DNA of 32,928 nucleotides from Nitrospirota bacterium (GCA_015233365.1 JADFXU010000027.1:1-32928), one strand, 5' to 3'. Counted from the first letter of the stretch, positions 26,112-32,768 are shown. The notes: a model not told the origin generated them from the letters alone. Translations and numbers: made by a program.

Positions 26112-26316
26112 TGCAATTCAGACACCGGATGAGTCTTTTACGCTCAGACGCTGCGTCTTGACAGTTCTAACGGCTCGTCACGCTACAGGCGCAAAATTCC
26201 ACCTCTTACCCCGAAAAATCTTCGATATTTTCGGGGACCCCGGGCACGCTTACTCGCCGAGAACTGTTACCAGGACTCCGCGATTCGCTTCAGACTCATC
26301 CGGTGTCTGAATTGCA
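26112..26316. mobile_element. 205-bp foldback (MITE-like) element with perfect 25-bp terminal inverted repeats
   Basis: Bases 26112-26136 are the exact reverse complement of 26292-26316 (25 of 25). Partial pairing continues inward (GACAGTTCT against AGAACTGTT). The centre holds CCCCGAAAA 26209-26217 pairing with TTTTCGGGG 26228-26236. The element has no coding capacity. This looks like a non-autonomous foldback transposon or a large hairpin. No flanking target duplication is obvious. It separates the glycan genes from the toxin-antitoxin genes and its inner hairpin could also stop transcription. Confidence 0.8.
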
Positions 26317-26334
26317 AGATACGAACAGCGACTG

Positions 26335-26371
26335 TTGCTGTTATGATGTATATATGTTATGCTGTATATAA
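26335..26371 (+). promoter_or_regulatory. Candidate promoter/operator of the RHH-PIN pair
   Basis: TTGCTG (26335-26340), 17 bases, then TATGCT (26358-26363) form a moderate sigma-70 promoter. TGTATATA occurs twice, at 26347-26354 and 26363-26370, 16 bases apart, around the -10 box. Paired sites of this kind suit autoregulation by a ribbon-helix-helix antitoxin. A GAGGGGGG ribosome binding site follows. Confidence 0.45.
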
Positions 26372-26386
26372 TAAGAGGGGGGTCTT

Positions 26387-26638
26387 ATGGGAACAGTAAC
26401 TCACAGAACGCAGATATATCTTAATTCGGAACAACATGCTTTTTTGCGCCTTTTGTCGGAAAGAGAACAAATAAGCATGGCGGAAGCAGTACGACAGCTG
26501 ATAGATGAAAAGTTGCCAAAGGAGAAGGACTATGATAAAAACCCTTTGTTCTCTATAGGAAAGAAAGCGGTGTCAATGGGCAGAAAAGACGGTTCTGCAG
26601 CTCATGACAAGTATATCTATCGGGGCAAAGGCAAATAA
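26387..26638 (+). CDS. Ribbon-helix-helix antitoxin
   Basis: This 83-residue protein has an N-terminal ribbon-helix-helix: a beta-strand (HRTQIYLNSEQ) followed by two helices (HAFLRLLSEREQ and SMAEAVRQLIDEKL). The basic C-terminal tail (GKKAVSMGRKDGSAAHDKYIYRGKGK) probably binds the toxin; the HDKYIY-like tail is usual for antitoxins of PIN toxins. Its stop codon overlaps the start of the PIN gene (TAATG), the common arrangement of VapBC-type modules. It should bind its own promoter, where two TGTATATA sites lie. ATG 26387 is preceded by GAGGGGGG. Confidence 0.88.
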   Translation: MGTVTHRTQIYLNSEQHAFLRLLSEREQISMAEAVRQLIDEKLPKEKDYDKNPLFSIGKKAVSMGRKDGSAAHDKYIYRGKGK

Positions 26639-27045
26639 TGGGCAGAGACATATTTGTGGATACAGGCGCTTTTATTGCTATGCGGGCAAAGGACGATGCT
26701 AATTACGGCAAAGCGCAGGGCTTCCTGAATACAATCAGGGATAAACGACTCAAACTGCACACCACGAATTTCATTCTTGATGAAGTATATACTTACTTCT
26801 GCAAATCTCATGAAGTAGCGGTTGATATGGCAGAACTGATAATGAACAACCCTTTGATAATTCTGCATAGGATAAGCGCGGAAGATGAAAAGAGGGCATG
26901 GGAGATACTGAAACAATACCGTGATAAAACCTTTTCTTATACGGATGCCTGCAGTTTTGCTTTGATGGAACGATTGAAAATAGATACGGCTTTTACATTC
27001 GACGAGCATTTCAATATGATGAAGTTCAGAAGCTTGCCTTTGTAG
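26638..27045 (+). CDS. vapC: PIN-domain toxin ribonuclease (VapC-like)
   Basis: This 135-residue PIN protein has all four acidic residues expected for the metal centre: D8 (IFVDTGAFIA), E49 (ILDEVYT), D103 (SYTDACSFALM) and D122 (FTFDEHF). PIN toxins cleave tRNA or rRNA and halt growth when the antitoxin is degraded. Length and operon order, antitoxin first with a one-base overlap, fit a standard type II module. Nothing suggests inactivation. Confidence 0.9.
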   Translation: MGRDIFVDTGAFIAMRAKDDANYGKAQGFLNTIRDKRLKLHTTNFILDEVYTYFCKSHEVAVDMAELIMNNPLIILHRISAEDEKRAWEILKQYRDKTFSYTDACSFALMERLKIDTAFTFDEHFNMMKFRSLPL

Positions 27046-27070
27046 GTGATACGGAGCTGCCGAGGGTTTT

Positions 27071-27199
27071 CTATAACCGGGCGCACATAATGGAAGGTTC
27101 CCCTTCCTCATTTCCGAGATAATAGAGTATATATATTTCATCGTCGATTGCTTCGATGTCGGTATATCCGCCGTCATAGGGGCTCCCCATATAAAGCAT
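27071..27199 (-). pseudogene. C-terminal remnant of a sialidase/BNR-repeat-like protein
   Basis: Reading the minus strand, an open stretch of about 42 residues ends at TAG 27073-27071 and reads LYMGSPYDGGYTDIEAIDD, then EIYILYYLGNEEGEPSIMC, then ARL. The G-x-Y-x-D-I-x-A-I-D-D pattern followed by a YY strand and a closing I-x-x-x-L is what the last beta-propeller blade of exo-sialidase-like proteins looks like. Upstream the frame closes at a TGA with no gene body and no ribosome binding site. It is most likely a relic left by insertion of the accessory module. A chance frame cannot be fully excluded. Confidence 0.45.
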
Positions 27200-27309
27200 C
27201 AATAGTCATCTTCCCGGTAAAGGGGACAGTCCGGTAAAAGAAGAATATCTTTCGCTTGCGTTATAAAATATGAGTGAGAACAAGATTGTTTCTGTGGTAG
27301 TATAAAGCT

Positions 27310-27495
27310 ATGGAAAATGAAGGTGTGATGGAAGCGAAGCGAAGCGATATGAAAGAGAAGTTTCTTGGTATTTCTCCTCTTTCAAGACTGAGGAAGATGA
27401 ATGCTATTTTTAATGATATGGTGCAACTCAAATCGAAAACTTCGGGAATTCCGGAATATGAAGTCTATAGAAGATATCTTAAATCTGATAAATAG
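27310..27495 (+). CDS. Small protein preceding the nucleotidyltransferase (possible antitoxin partner)
   Basis: This is a 61-residue, charged, probably helical protein: SPLSRLRKMNAIFNDMVQLK is an amphipathic stretch and the C-terminus is GIPEYEVYRRYLKSDK. I do not recognise a named family. It overlaps the next gene by 38 bases in a different frame, the arrangement of a co-translated pair. Small partners next to MNT-type nucleotidyltransferases often act as antitoxin or specificity subunits, which is the basis for the suggestion. No clear ribosome binding site precedes ATG 27310. Confidence 0.55.
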   Translation: MENEGVMEAKRSDMKEKFLGISPLSRLRKMNAIFNDMVQLKSKTSGIPEYEVYRRYLKSDK

Positions 27496-28078
27496 CATTG
27501 TAAGTATGGTCGGTAAGGAAGACCGCATTAAGATAGCTCTTGTCGGGGGATACGCTGCTATTGCACATGGAGTGGAGCGGACAACGTCGGATGCCGATTT
27601 TTGTGTCTATACCGAGCTTATTCATAAAGAGGGGGCTGTGGCTTTTGTGGATCTGATGGATAAATCCATGCCTGAGAACTTTGAAATAAGGCTTGTTGAG
27701 GGCAGTAGAATTCCGGACGATCCATTCCGGCACGATGTTATTTTTATAGAGGACAAATCAAGACAATATCCAAGAATTGACTTTATAATAGCTAAATATA
27801 AGTGGGAATTCGAAGGCATAGAAAAGGCTGGGCATCTGGAAGATATTGCATTTCCGGTTCTTACCAAGCCTTATCTGATAGCTATGAAGCTAAAAGCCGG
27901 CAGCTTGAAGGACGACTATGATATTGCCGAACTGTACGACCTGTCTGACGAGAAAGAGCGCAAAGAAACTACAGAGCTTGCCGGGAGGATTCATAGAGAC
28001 AAAAAGCTGGACGAAATAATCAAAAGGTCTAAAGCACAGGAAACGCAGGAAGAGCCGGAAGAAGAATTGCTGAAATGA
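27458..28078 (+). CDS. Nucleotidyltransferase-fold protein (MNT / AbiEii-like)
   Basis: This 206-residue protein has the minimal nucleotidyltransferase signature: LVGGYAAIAHGVERTTSDADF, with G30-G31 and the D45-x-D47 pair, and a third acidic residue in PRIDFII. The C-terminal VLTKPYLIAMKLKAGSLKDDYDIAELY is typical of MNT proteins linked to toxin-antitoxin modules, which modify tRNA or a partner protein by adding nucleotides. The start ATG 27458 (MKSIEDILNL) lies inside the preceding small gene. The final 20 residues are glutamate-rich. Related sugar or antibiotic nucleotidyltransferases are less likely, given the toxin-antitoxin neighbours on both sides. Confidence 0.8.
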   Translation: MKSIEDILNLINSIVSMVGKEDRIKIALVGGYAAIAHGVERTTSDADFCVYTELIHKEGAVAFVDLMDKSMPENFEIRLVEGSRIPDDPFRHDVIFIEDKSRQYPRIDFIIAKYKWEFEGIEKAGHLEDIAFPVLTKPYLIAMKLKAGSLKDDYDIAELYDLSDEKERKETTELAGRIHRDKKLDEIIKRSKAQETQEEPEEELLK

Positions 28079-28229
28079 AACAGAGGCTGAATAATATCAC
28101 AGGTGATCAGAGTAGAAAGTCTGGAGAAAAAAAGTCATAGGTTTCATGGAGAAAGAGATGTCAGTTGCACAGAGACAAATACATGAATTAATGAAAAGAT
28201 CAATAAATTTGTTATAATTCAACAAGAAT

Positions 28230-28526
28230 ATGGAGAAATAAAAGAAACTGCAGACAAAAATTCTAAGCGGCACGTCCGATGCTGACTTTTCTTTTTCAAG
28301 CATCTGCTATTTGCTGAAGAAATTAGGATTTACCGAGAGGATTCGAGGCGGCCATCATATTTTTAGCATGTCTGGTGTTGATGAAATTTTGAATTTGCAA
28401 CCGAAGGGAGCGAAGGGAAAACCTTATCGGGTCAAGCAAATTCGGAACCTCATGGTAAAATATAGATTGGAGTTGGAGGAAGAAGATGGAAAGCAGATAC
28501 GAAATCATAATTTATTGGAGCAATGA
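28230..28526 (+). pseudogene. hicA: HicA-like mRNA interferase with an in-frame stop at codon 4
   Basis: From ATG 28230 the frame reads MEK, then TAA at 28239-28241, then KKLQTKILSGTSDADFSF and SSICYLLKKLGFTERIRGGH before HIF. The part after the stop is a complete HicA-like sequence: SDADF, the LLKKLGF helix and the RGGHHIF motif with the catalytic-type histidine. Expression would need readthrough or initiation at CTG 28248 or TTG 28311; the TTG start would lose the first strand and helix. It overlaps hicB by 41 bases. It is best treated as a broken or barely expressed toxin unless a sequencing error is shown. Confidence 0.65.
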
Positions 28527-28698
28527 AGACAGTGCGTATATCGCAGAGGTTCCTGAACTACCGGGTTGCATGGCAGACGGGAGTACATATCATAAAGCTT
28601 TTTCGAATATTGAGATAATTATTCAGGAATGGATCGGGACCGCAAAAGAGCTGGGCCGCCCAATTCCCCAGCCGAAAGGAAAACTGATGTATGCCTGA
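28486..28698 (+). CDS. hicB: HicB-like antitoxin
   Basis: This 70-residue protein has the HicB partial RNase-H-like fold: YEIIIYWSNEDSAYIAEVPE, then LPGCMADGSTYHKAFSNIE and the helix IIIQEWIGTAKELG. There is no C-terminal DNA-binding domain, as in short HicB forms. A strong GGAGGAAG ribosome binding site precedes ATG 28486, inside the hicA end, so the antitoxin can be made even if hicA translation stops early. Confidence 0.87.
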   Translation: MESRYEIIIYWSNEDSAYIAEVPELPGCMADGSTYHKAFSNIEIIIQEWIGTAKELGRPIPQPKGKLMYA

Positions 28699-28708
28699 CA
28701 AGGCCATT

Positions 28709-28819
28709 CGTATATGGGTGAATGAGTAGATGAGTTAATGGGTGTATGAGTCAAAAAGAAAATCTCATTTACTTTTTAGTTGTTTCTCATATACTCATTC
28801 ACCCATATACTCATATACG
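28709..28819. repeat. Octamer-periodic palindrome, family A copy 4
   Basis: The left arm starts CGTATATGGGTGAATGAG and the right arm closes ATTCACCCATATACTCAT then ATACG. Units recur every 8 bases on both arms around an AT-rich centre. It fills the space between hicB and the strong ribosome binding site (GGAGG and repeats, 28819-28834) of maf. Confidence 0.82.
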
Positions 28820-28839
28820 GAGAGGAGGGAGGAAGATAA

Positions 28840-31581
28840 ATGGATTACTATGAAAAAAATATGGAGGAGATAAGAAAACACCACGGTCACCTGGTCGCAC
28901 TGATGGAAGCAACCGAAACAGACGAGGACAAAGTCAGGGTGCTCTATGCCGAATCCGGAGAGCCAAGGATAGCATACAGGAAAGATGATGGCGAAGAAAT
29001 CTTTATCCATAGCTCCGAGGACCCCCAGAAGTATGCAAAAAAGGCCCTTGATATGTTTGGCGCGATGGGAAGAGAGGGCGTGGCTGTTGTTTTTGGCTTT
29101 GGACTGGGATACTTTGCTGAGGAGCTTTTAAAAGTACTCGGCAAAGGCCATATCATGATGATCTATGAGGTATCTCCCGAGCTTTTCAGGACAGCCCTGA
29201 AGGTAAGAGACCTTTCCGATTTTCTCAGCTCCGAAAAGGTGAAAATAATCATCGGTGAAAATGCAGAGGATTTTGGCGTTATTCATGCATATCATAATCA
29301 TATAATGTTCGGAAGGTTTTGGCTGGTAACACACCATTCTTCCATCAAAGTGAATGAAGCGGCGTATGAGAGATTTTTCAAGAGACTCAAGGAAGAGAAA
29401 CTCCAGGCTGATATGAATGTCGGGACTGTTATCGGTCTCGGTAAGGAGTTTATCAATACCTTCATGGCAAATGTGCCGCATATCATCAGAAAACCGGGTG
29501 TAAACAAATTGAAGGACATCTTTAAAGGCAGGCCGGCAATAGTGGTGTCAGCCGGTCCGTCACTCAACAATAATATCCACCTGCTCCAAAAAATGAAAGG
29601 CAGGGCGGTAATTATCGCTGTAGACGCTGTACTGCCGACGCTTCTGCCCTCTCAAATCATCCCGGATGTGGTCACGGCAATCGATCCCCTTCCGGTGAAC
29701 ATATTTATGTTTAAAGACATACCGGTTTTAAAAGAGGTACCTTTTATATGCCTTGCACAATTTACTCCTGAAATCATGAACATGTATCCGGGTCCGATTT
29801 TTGTAAACGGCGTGTCCACTAATATCGTTTATCAGTGGCTTGCCCAGTTGTGGGAAGACAAAGGCAGCATTGAATGTTTTGGAGGATCAGTTGCCCATCT
29901 GGCTTTTTCAGCCGCGGAATTCATGGGATGCGACAGGATCGCATTGATAGGGCAGGATTTGTCGTTTAAAGGAGATGTCGTCTATTCAAAGGGGTTTGAG
30001 GATATGAAGTATGAGACGCGTGATTTCCTGAAGGTCCCAAAGGACGTTTATCACGCTGTCAGGATGGCAGGATCTGTTCCGGCTGTAGATATCTTCGGAG
30101 ACGAAGTATCGACAAAGGGGGATTTCCTGTCTTTCAAAACCTCCTTCGAAAATAAGATAAGGTCATTTAAAGGCAGCGTCATTAATTGTACGGAGGGAGG
30201 CCTTCAAATAGAAGGCTCAAAAGTAATGCGTCTTTGCGATTTTATCGAAGAATACTGCGATCTGCCTGAAATAGATATGTTTTCCATCTTAGCGGATATC
30301 GAGCATGGGCCTGTCAGCTATAATCTCGACGGACTCATAGCCGAGGCCAAAGCTGCGAGGAATATCTTTACCGGCATAAGGAAAAAATCTGCAAGCGCGT
30401 GTAAACTGATCGATAAAGCCAGGAAAATGACAAATGATAAAAAGGAAGAGTCTCCCCAGCTTTACAGCCTGCTCCAAAGACTGGACAGTATTCAAAAAAA
30501 GGTCAGCCATCCCATCCTTAACATTATTGCCGCCTATCATTATAAACTCGAGCTTTATCTGAGAAGACAGGAGATGCAGGATGTGGACGACATAGAAGAC
30601 AGATGGGAAAAAATAGGGGCCCAACTGTGGAGGGGCATTAATTATTACGGTGAGCTTATAGAGGCGATAGACCTCTTTTTGAAAGAACTGAATAAACTTA
30701 TAAAAAGCCTTGAGCTGGAGGCGAAGGTCAACGCCTTACTGATGGACCAAACGCTCCCTGTGAACGAACAGAAATCCAAGGCCGGCATGATATATAAAAA
30801 GGAAGGCATGGCAGCCCAGGCAGTGAAATATCTGGAAGCAATGGTTGCAGATCAGGCCGGCGCCCTGAACCCGGCGCCTGTTATTGCCGCCCTTGCCGAG
30901 ATGTATATCAGGCAGTTCAGGTTTTATGAGGCGAAAGAAATGCTGGAAAGGCTCAGGGGCCGGCGACAAGCAGAGACCGTGGTTGAATTGCTTAAAACCT
31001 GCGATGAAAAGATAAGGGACTGGGAACAGAGAAAAGAGAGGATGACAAAACTTTTGAAAGATGCTGAAGAAAATTACGGCGGCGATCTTGAATCAGGTTA
31101 TTTCTATTTCCGGGTGAAGGAGTATGAGAGGGCGGAAAAAGCGTACTTAAAGGCGATAAAAGAAAAGGGTTCAAGGGTTCAAGTGGAACCCTCGGACCCT
31201 GACTTATCAGCCGCTTATTACGGTCTTGCCCATGTATATCTTGCGCAGGGTGAAACGGAAAAGGCTGTCGGAGAGCTTGAAAAGGCTATCGAAACCGATC
31301 CCCGGAACCCGATATTATACAGGGACCTCGGCTTTATAGCCTTTCAGAACAATAATGTGGATGCCGCAGAAAGGTTCTTTACGAGAGCGATAGAGCTGGC
31401 GCCTCAACAATTTGAAATGTATAAACTCTTAGGCGATTTCTATATAGGGCAAAGTGAGATCAAAAAGGCTGTTGCTCTTTTTGAAGATGCATTGCTTGCG
31501 AACCCGGACCAGCCGGCGTTCCAACAGGAACTGGCATCGCTTTATCAGATAGTAATTTCAGAAAAAAGTGGAACCGCGTAA
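28840..31581 (+). CDS. maf: Maf-type (DUF115) flagellin glycosyltransferase with TPR C-terminus
   Basis: This 913-residue protein has a central MptE-like/DUF115 domain at about 215-460. RPAIVVSAGPSLNNN is the signature loop, followed by AVDAVLPTLL, VTAIDPLP, FVNGVSTN, FGGSVAHLAFSAAEFMGCDR and LIGQDLSF. Motility-associated factors with this domain transfer pseudaminic or related nonulosonates to flagellin. The C-terminus (about 640-913) is TPR repeats (EKAVGELEKAIETDPRNPIL) that may bind flagellin or a chaperone. An extra 11-12 residues (GSRVQVEPSD region) encoded by a short repeat interrupt one TPR linker near residue 780. Strong ribosome binding site, ATG 28840. It is the only clear nonulosonate transferase of the locus. 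Confidence 0.88.
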   Translation: MDYYEKNMEEIRKHHGHLVALMEATETDEDKVRVLYAESGEPRIAYRKDDGEEIFIHSSEDPQKYAKKALDMFGAMGREGVAVVFGFGLGYFAEELLKVLGKGHIMMIYEVSPELFRTALKVRDLSDFLSSEKVKIIIGENAEDFGVIHAYHNHIMFGRFWLVTHHSSIKVNEAAYERFFKRLKEEKLQADMNVGTVIGLGKEFINTFMANVPHIIRKPGVNKLKDIFKGRPAIVVSAGPSLNNNIHLLQKMKGRAVIIAVDAVLPTLLPSQIIPDVVTAIDPLPVNIFMFKDIPVLKEVPFICLAQFTPEIMNMYPGPIFVNGVSTNIVYQWLAQLWEDKGSIECFGGSVAHLAFSAAEFMGCDRIALIGQDLSFKGDVVYSKGFEDMKYETRDFLKVPKDVYHAVRMAGSVPAVDIFGDEVSTKGDFLSFKTSFENKIRSFKGSVINCTEGGLQIEGSKVMRLCDFIEEYCDLPEIDMFSILADIEHGPVSYNLDGLIAEAKAARNIFTGIRKKSASACKLIDKARKMTNDKKEESPQLYSLLQRLDSIQKKVSHPILNIIAAYHYKLELYLRRQEMQDVDDIEDRWEKIGAQLWRGINYYGELIEAIDLFLKELNKLIKSLELEAKVNALLMDQTLPVNEQKSKAGMIYKKEGMAAQAVKYLEAMVADQAGALNPAPVIAALAEMYIRQFRFYEAKEMLERLRGRRQAETVVELLKTCDEKIRDWEQRKERMTKLLKDAEENYGGDLESGYFYFRVKEYERAEKAYLKAIKEKGSRVQVEPSDPDLSAAYYGLAHVYLAQGETEKAVGELEKAIETDPRNPILYRDLGFIAFQNNNVDAAERFFTRAIELAPQQFEMYKLLGDFYIGQSEIKKAVALFEDALLANPDQPAFQQELASLYQIVISEKSGTA
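31166..31200. repeat. Palindromic octamer tract inside maf
   Basis: GGTTCAAG occurs twice, then TGGAACCC and TCGGACCC, at 8-base spacing; the right part is partly complementary to the left. It is in frame and adds residues between two TPRs. It resembles the GGTCCGAG / GATTCAAG units in the intergenic hairpin downstream (31584-31659). Confidence 0.6.
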
Positions 31582-31583
31582 AA

Positions 31584-31667
31584 GACAAGGGTCCGAGGGG
31601 CCGAGGATTCAAGGGGTCGAGTGAACGGCGTGAAAAGCAAGGATCCTCGGCACCTTGTCCCCTTTTT
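31584..31667 (+). terminator. Rho-independent terminator-like hairpin after maf
   Basis: GACAAGGGTCCGAGG (31584-31598) pairs almost completely with CCTCGGCACCTTGTC (31645-31659), and the stem is followed by CCCC and a run of seven T. The loop of about 46 bases contains more octamer-like units (GGGCCGAG, GATTCAAG, GGGTCGAG). The large loop is unusual for a terminator, but position and T-tract fit. It could end the glycan transcript; the A residues on the other strand could serve the convergent Uma2 gene. Confidence 0.55.
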
Positions 31668-32222
31668 TTAAAACGTGAAGACGTATGGTAGTTTGATATT
31701 CAGACCGGCAAGCAGAGAGGATTCGAGTATATGGCTTTCTGAAAATGATTTTTCGAGGATGAATACCCCATCTTTCAGTGAATATATTTCAACAGTTTTC
31801 TCCATCGGATCCGCGATCCAGTATTCCTTTACGCCAAATTTGGCATAAATCTTTTTCTTCTTAATTACGTCGTTATAAGCAGTTGTTTCAGACAGTATTT
31901 CAATGACAAGGTCGGGCGCGCCCTGGATATTTTTTTCACCTATGATATGTGCTCTTTCTTTGGAAATAAAAAGGATATCGGGTTCAAATACAGTTTCATC
32001 ATCGAGATGAACGTCGAGCGGGGCGTAAAAAATCTCACCGAGACTGTTTTCCGATACAAATTTCTCAAGTATTAATGCAATTTTTCTTGAAATTCTCTGA
32101 TGATTGGGAACGGGTGATGGGGTCATGATGAGTTCTCCTTCTATAAGTTCATATCTCCGGTCATCAGGGGTCTTCAGGTAATCTTCATAGGTAAACCGTT
32201 TTTTTTCAACAGTGGCTGTCAT
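31668..32222 (-). CDS. Uma2-family (DUF820) putative endonuclease
   Basis: This 184-residue protein of the Uma2 family has a restriction-endonuclease-like fold: RRYELIEGELIMTPSPVPNH, VFEPDILFIS, PDLVIEILSETTAYND and KKKIYAKFGVKEYWIADP. The expected acidic-acidic-lysine catalytic layout (E/D in EPDI, E in VIEIL, K in the KKK run) is kept. Biological role is unknown; these genes are scattered and numerous in cyanobacteria and other environmental bacteria. The start is ATG 32222, with family-B repeat sequence on its upstream side. Confidence 0.87.
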   Translation of the reverse strand: MTATVEKKRFTYEDYLKTPDDRRYELIEGELIMTPSPVPNHQRISRKIALILEKFVSENSLGEIFYAPLDVHLDDETVFEPDILFISKERAHIIGEKNIQGAPDLVIEILSETTAYNDVIKKKKIYAKFGVKEYWIADPMEKTVEIYSLKDGVFILEKSFSESHILESSLLAGLNIKLPYVFTF

Positions 32223-32244
32223 GGCTTAAATATAACAAATAACC

Positions 32245-32275
32245 TTTTATTTCCCATTTCTTATTTCTCACTTTA
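32245..32275. repeat. Heptamer tract, single arm
   Basis: ATTTCCC, ATTTCTT and ATTTCTC units run at 7-base spacing between the Uma2 start and the end of the next gene. The partner arm is missing; the same units appear in the palindromes at 10306 and 32548. Confidence 0.6.
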
Positions 32276-32277
32276 TC

Positions 32278-32532
32278 TTAAGCAAAAAAAGTTTTAAGGA
32301 TAAGTGAGGCAATGCCGGCGATGACTATCCCCAGCATCCATTTGAGGAGTTTCATTTCACTCTCGATATCTTTTAATCGCAGGTCAAGATATTGTTTTGT
32401 GACAAGCTCATCAAGGTGGGACTGCTCTATTTCCCTGAGCGTTTCAGCCTGTACTTCCGCCTGCTTCTCGGACACGCCGGCTTCTTTCAGTCGTTTTGCG
32501 TATTGCAGTGTATCAAATATTGCTGTTCCCAT
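32278..32532 (-). CDS. DUF1640-like coiled-coil protein with C-terminal membrane anchor
   Basis: This is a protein of about 84 residues. MGTAIFDTLQYAKRLKEAGV then SEKQAEVQAETLREIEQ is the F-D-T-L-x-x-x-x-x-L-x-x-A-G typical of DUF1640/CCDC90-like proteins. A coiled coil and a single C-terminal membrane helix (WMLGIVIAGIASLIL) follow. Function unknown. I use ATG 32532, since an extended -10 box ends six bases before it; an in-frame ATG at 32550 lies upstream of that box. With that promoter the message would be almost leaderless. It is divergent from flagellin. Confidence 0.75.
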   Translation of the reverse strand: MGTAIFDTLQYAKRLKEAGVSEKQAEVQAETLREIEQSHLDELVTKQYLDLRLKDIESEMKLLKWMLGIVIAGIASLILKTFFA

Positions 32533-32538
32533 GTCTGA

Positions 32539-32547
32539 ATTATAGCA
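32539..32547 (-). promoter_or_regulatory. Extended -10 promoter of the DUF1640-like gene
   Basis: On the minus strand TGCTATAAT precedes the ATG at 32532 by six bases, matching the extended -10 form TGnTATAAT. No -35 is recognisable; that position is filled by the heptamer repeat. The start of transcription would coincide with the start codon. Confidence 0.45.
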
Positions 32548-32639
32548 CAAGATAAATAAGAAATAGGAAATGAGAAGTGAGAAGTGGGAAGTGCTTGTTA
32601 TTTATTTCTTATTTCCTATTTCTCATTTCTTATTTCTTT
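32548..32639. repeat. Heptamer-periodic palindrome, family B copy near flagellin
   Basis: The left arm has AAATAGG, AAATGAG, AAGTGAG and AAGTGGG; the right arm has ATTTCTT, ATTTCCT, ATTTCTC and ATTTCTT. The centre is a short TGCTTGTT. It separates the DUF1640 promoter from the flagellin promoter. Confidence 0.82.
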
Positions 32640-32645
32640 ACCCAT

Positions 32646-32672
32646 TAATGTTTTCAAACTACCCTCCGATAA
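32646..32672 (+). promoter_or_regulatory. Sigma-28 (FliA) promoter of flagellin
   Basis: TAATGTTT (32646-32653; 7 of 8 to TAAAGTTT), exactly 11 bases, then TCCGATAA (32665-32672; 7 of 8 to GCCGATAA). This is the expected class 3 flagellar promoter and the spacing is ideal. The transcript should start near 32680, leaving a leader of about 135 bases before the flagellin ATG. Confidence 0.88.
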
Positions 32673-32740
32673 AATAGACAAGCGTAAAAGCGTGGTTTTT
32701 GATGCGTGGGTGATTCAAGAGGAGGTGAATAACAGGTTTT

Positions 32741-32768
32741 TTGACGCTCGACGCTCGACGCTTGACGC
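32741..32768. repeat. Tandem heptamers in the flagellin leader
   Basis: TTGACGC, TCGACGC, TCGACGC and TTGACGC occupy 32741-32768 without a gap. They lie in the predicted untranslated leader between the sigma-28 promoter and the flagellin ribosome binding site. A related CGCTCGACGC is found before pncC (near 1655). Confidence 0.75.

Noticed and set aside
26112-26316. Integron attC site next to toxin-antitoxin cassettes
   Set aside because: The ends lack the RYYYAAC / GTTRRRY core pair, the perfect 25-bp arms are unlike attC, and no integrase is visible.
14531-27306. GTGGTAGTATAAA present at both 14531 and 27294
   Set aside because: A 13-base match is within chance expectation and the contexts (end of pseG, start of a small gene) are unrelated.
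28146-28217. 23-residue frame MEKEMSVAQRQIHELMKRSI
   Set aside because: Too short, no ribosome binding site and no recognisable family; could be an antitoxin scrap but not supported.
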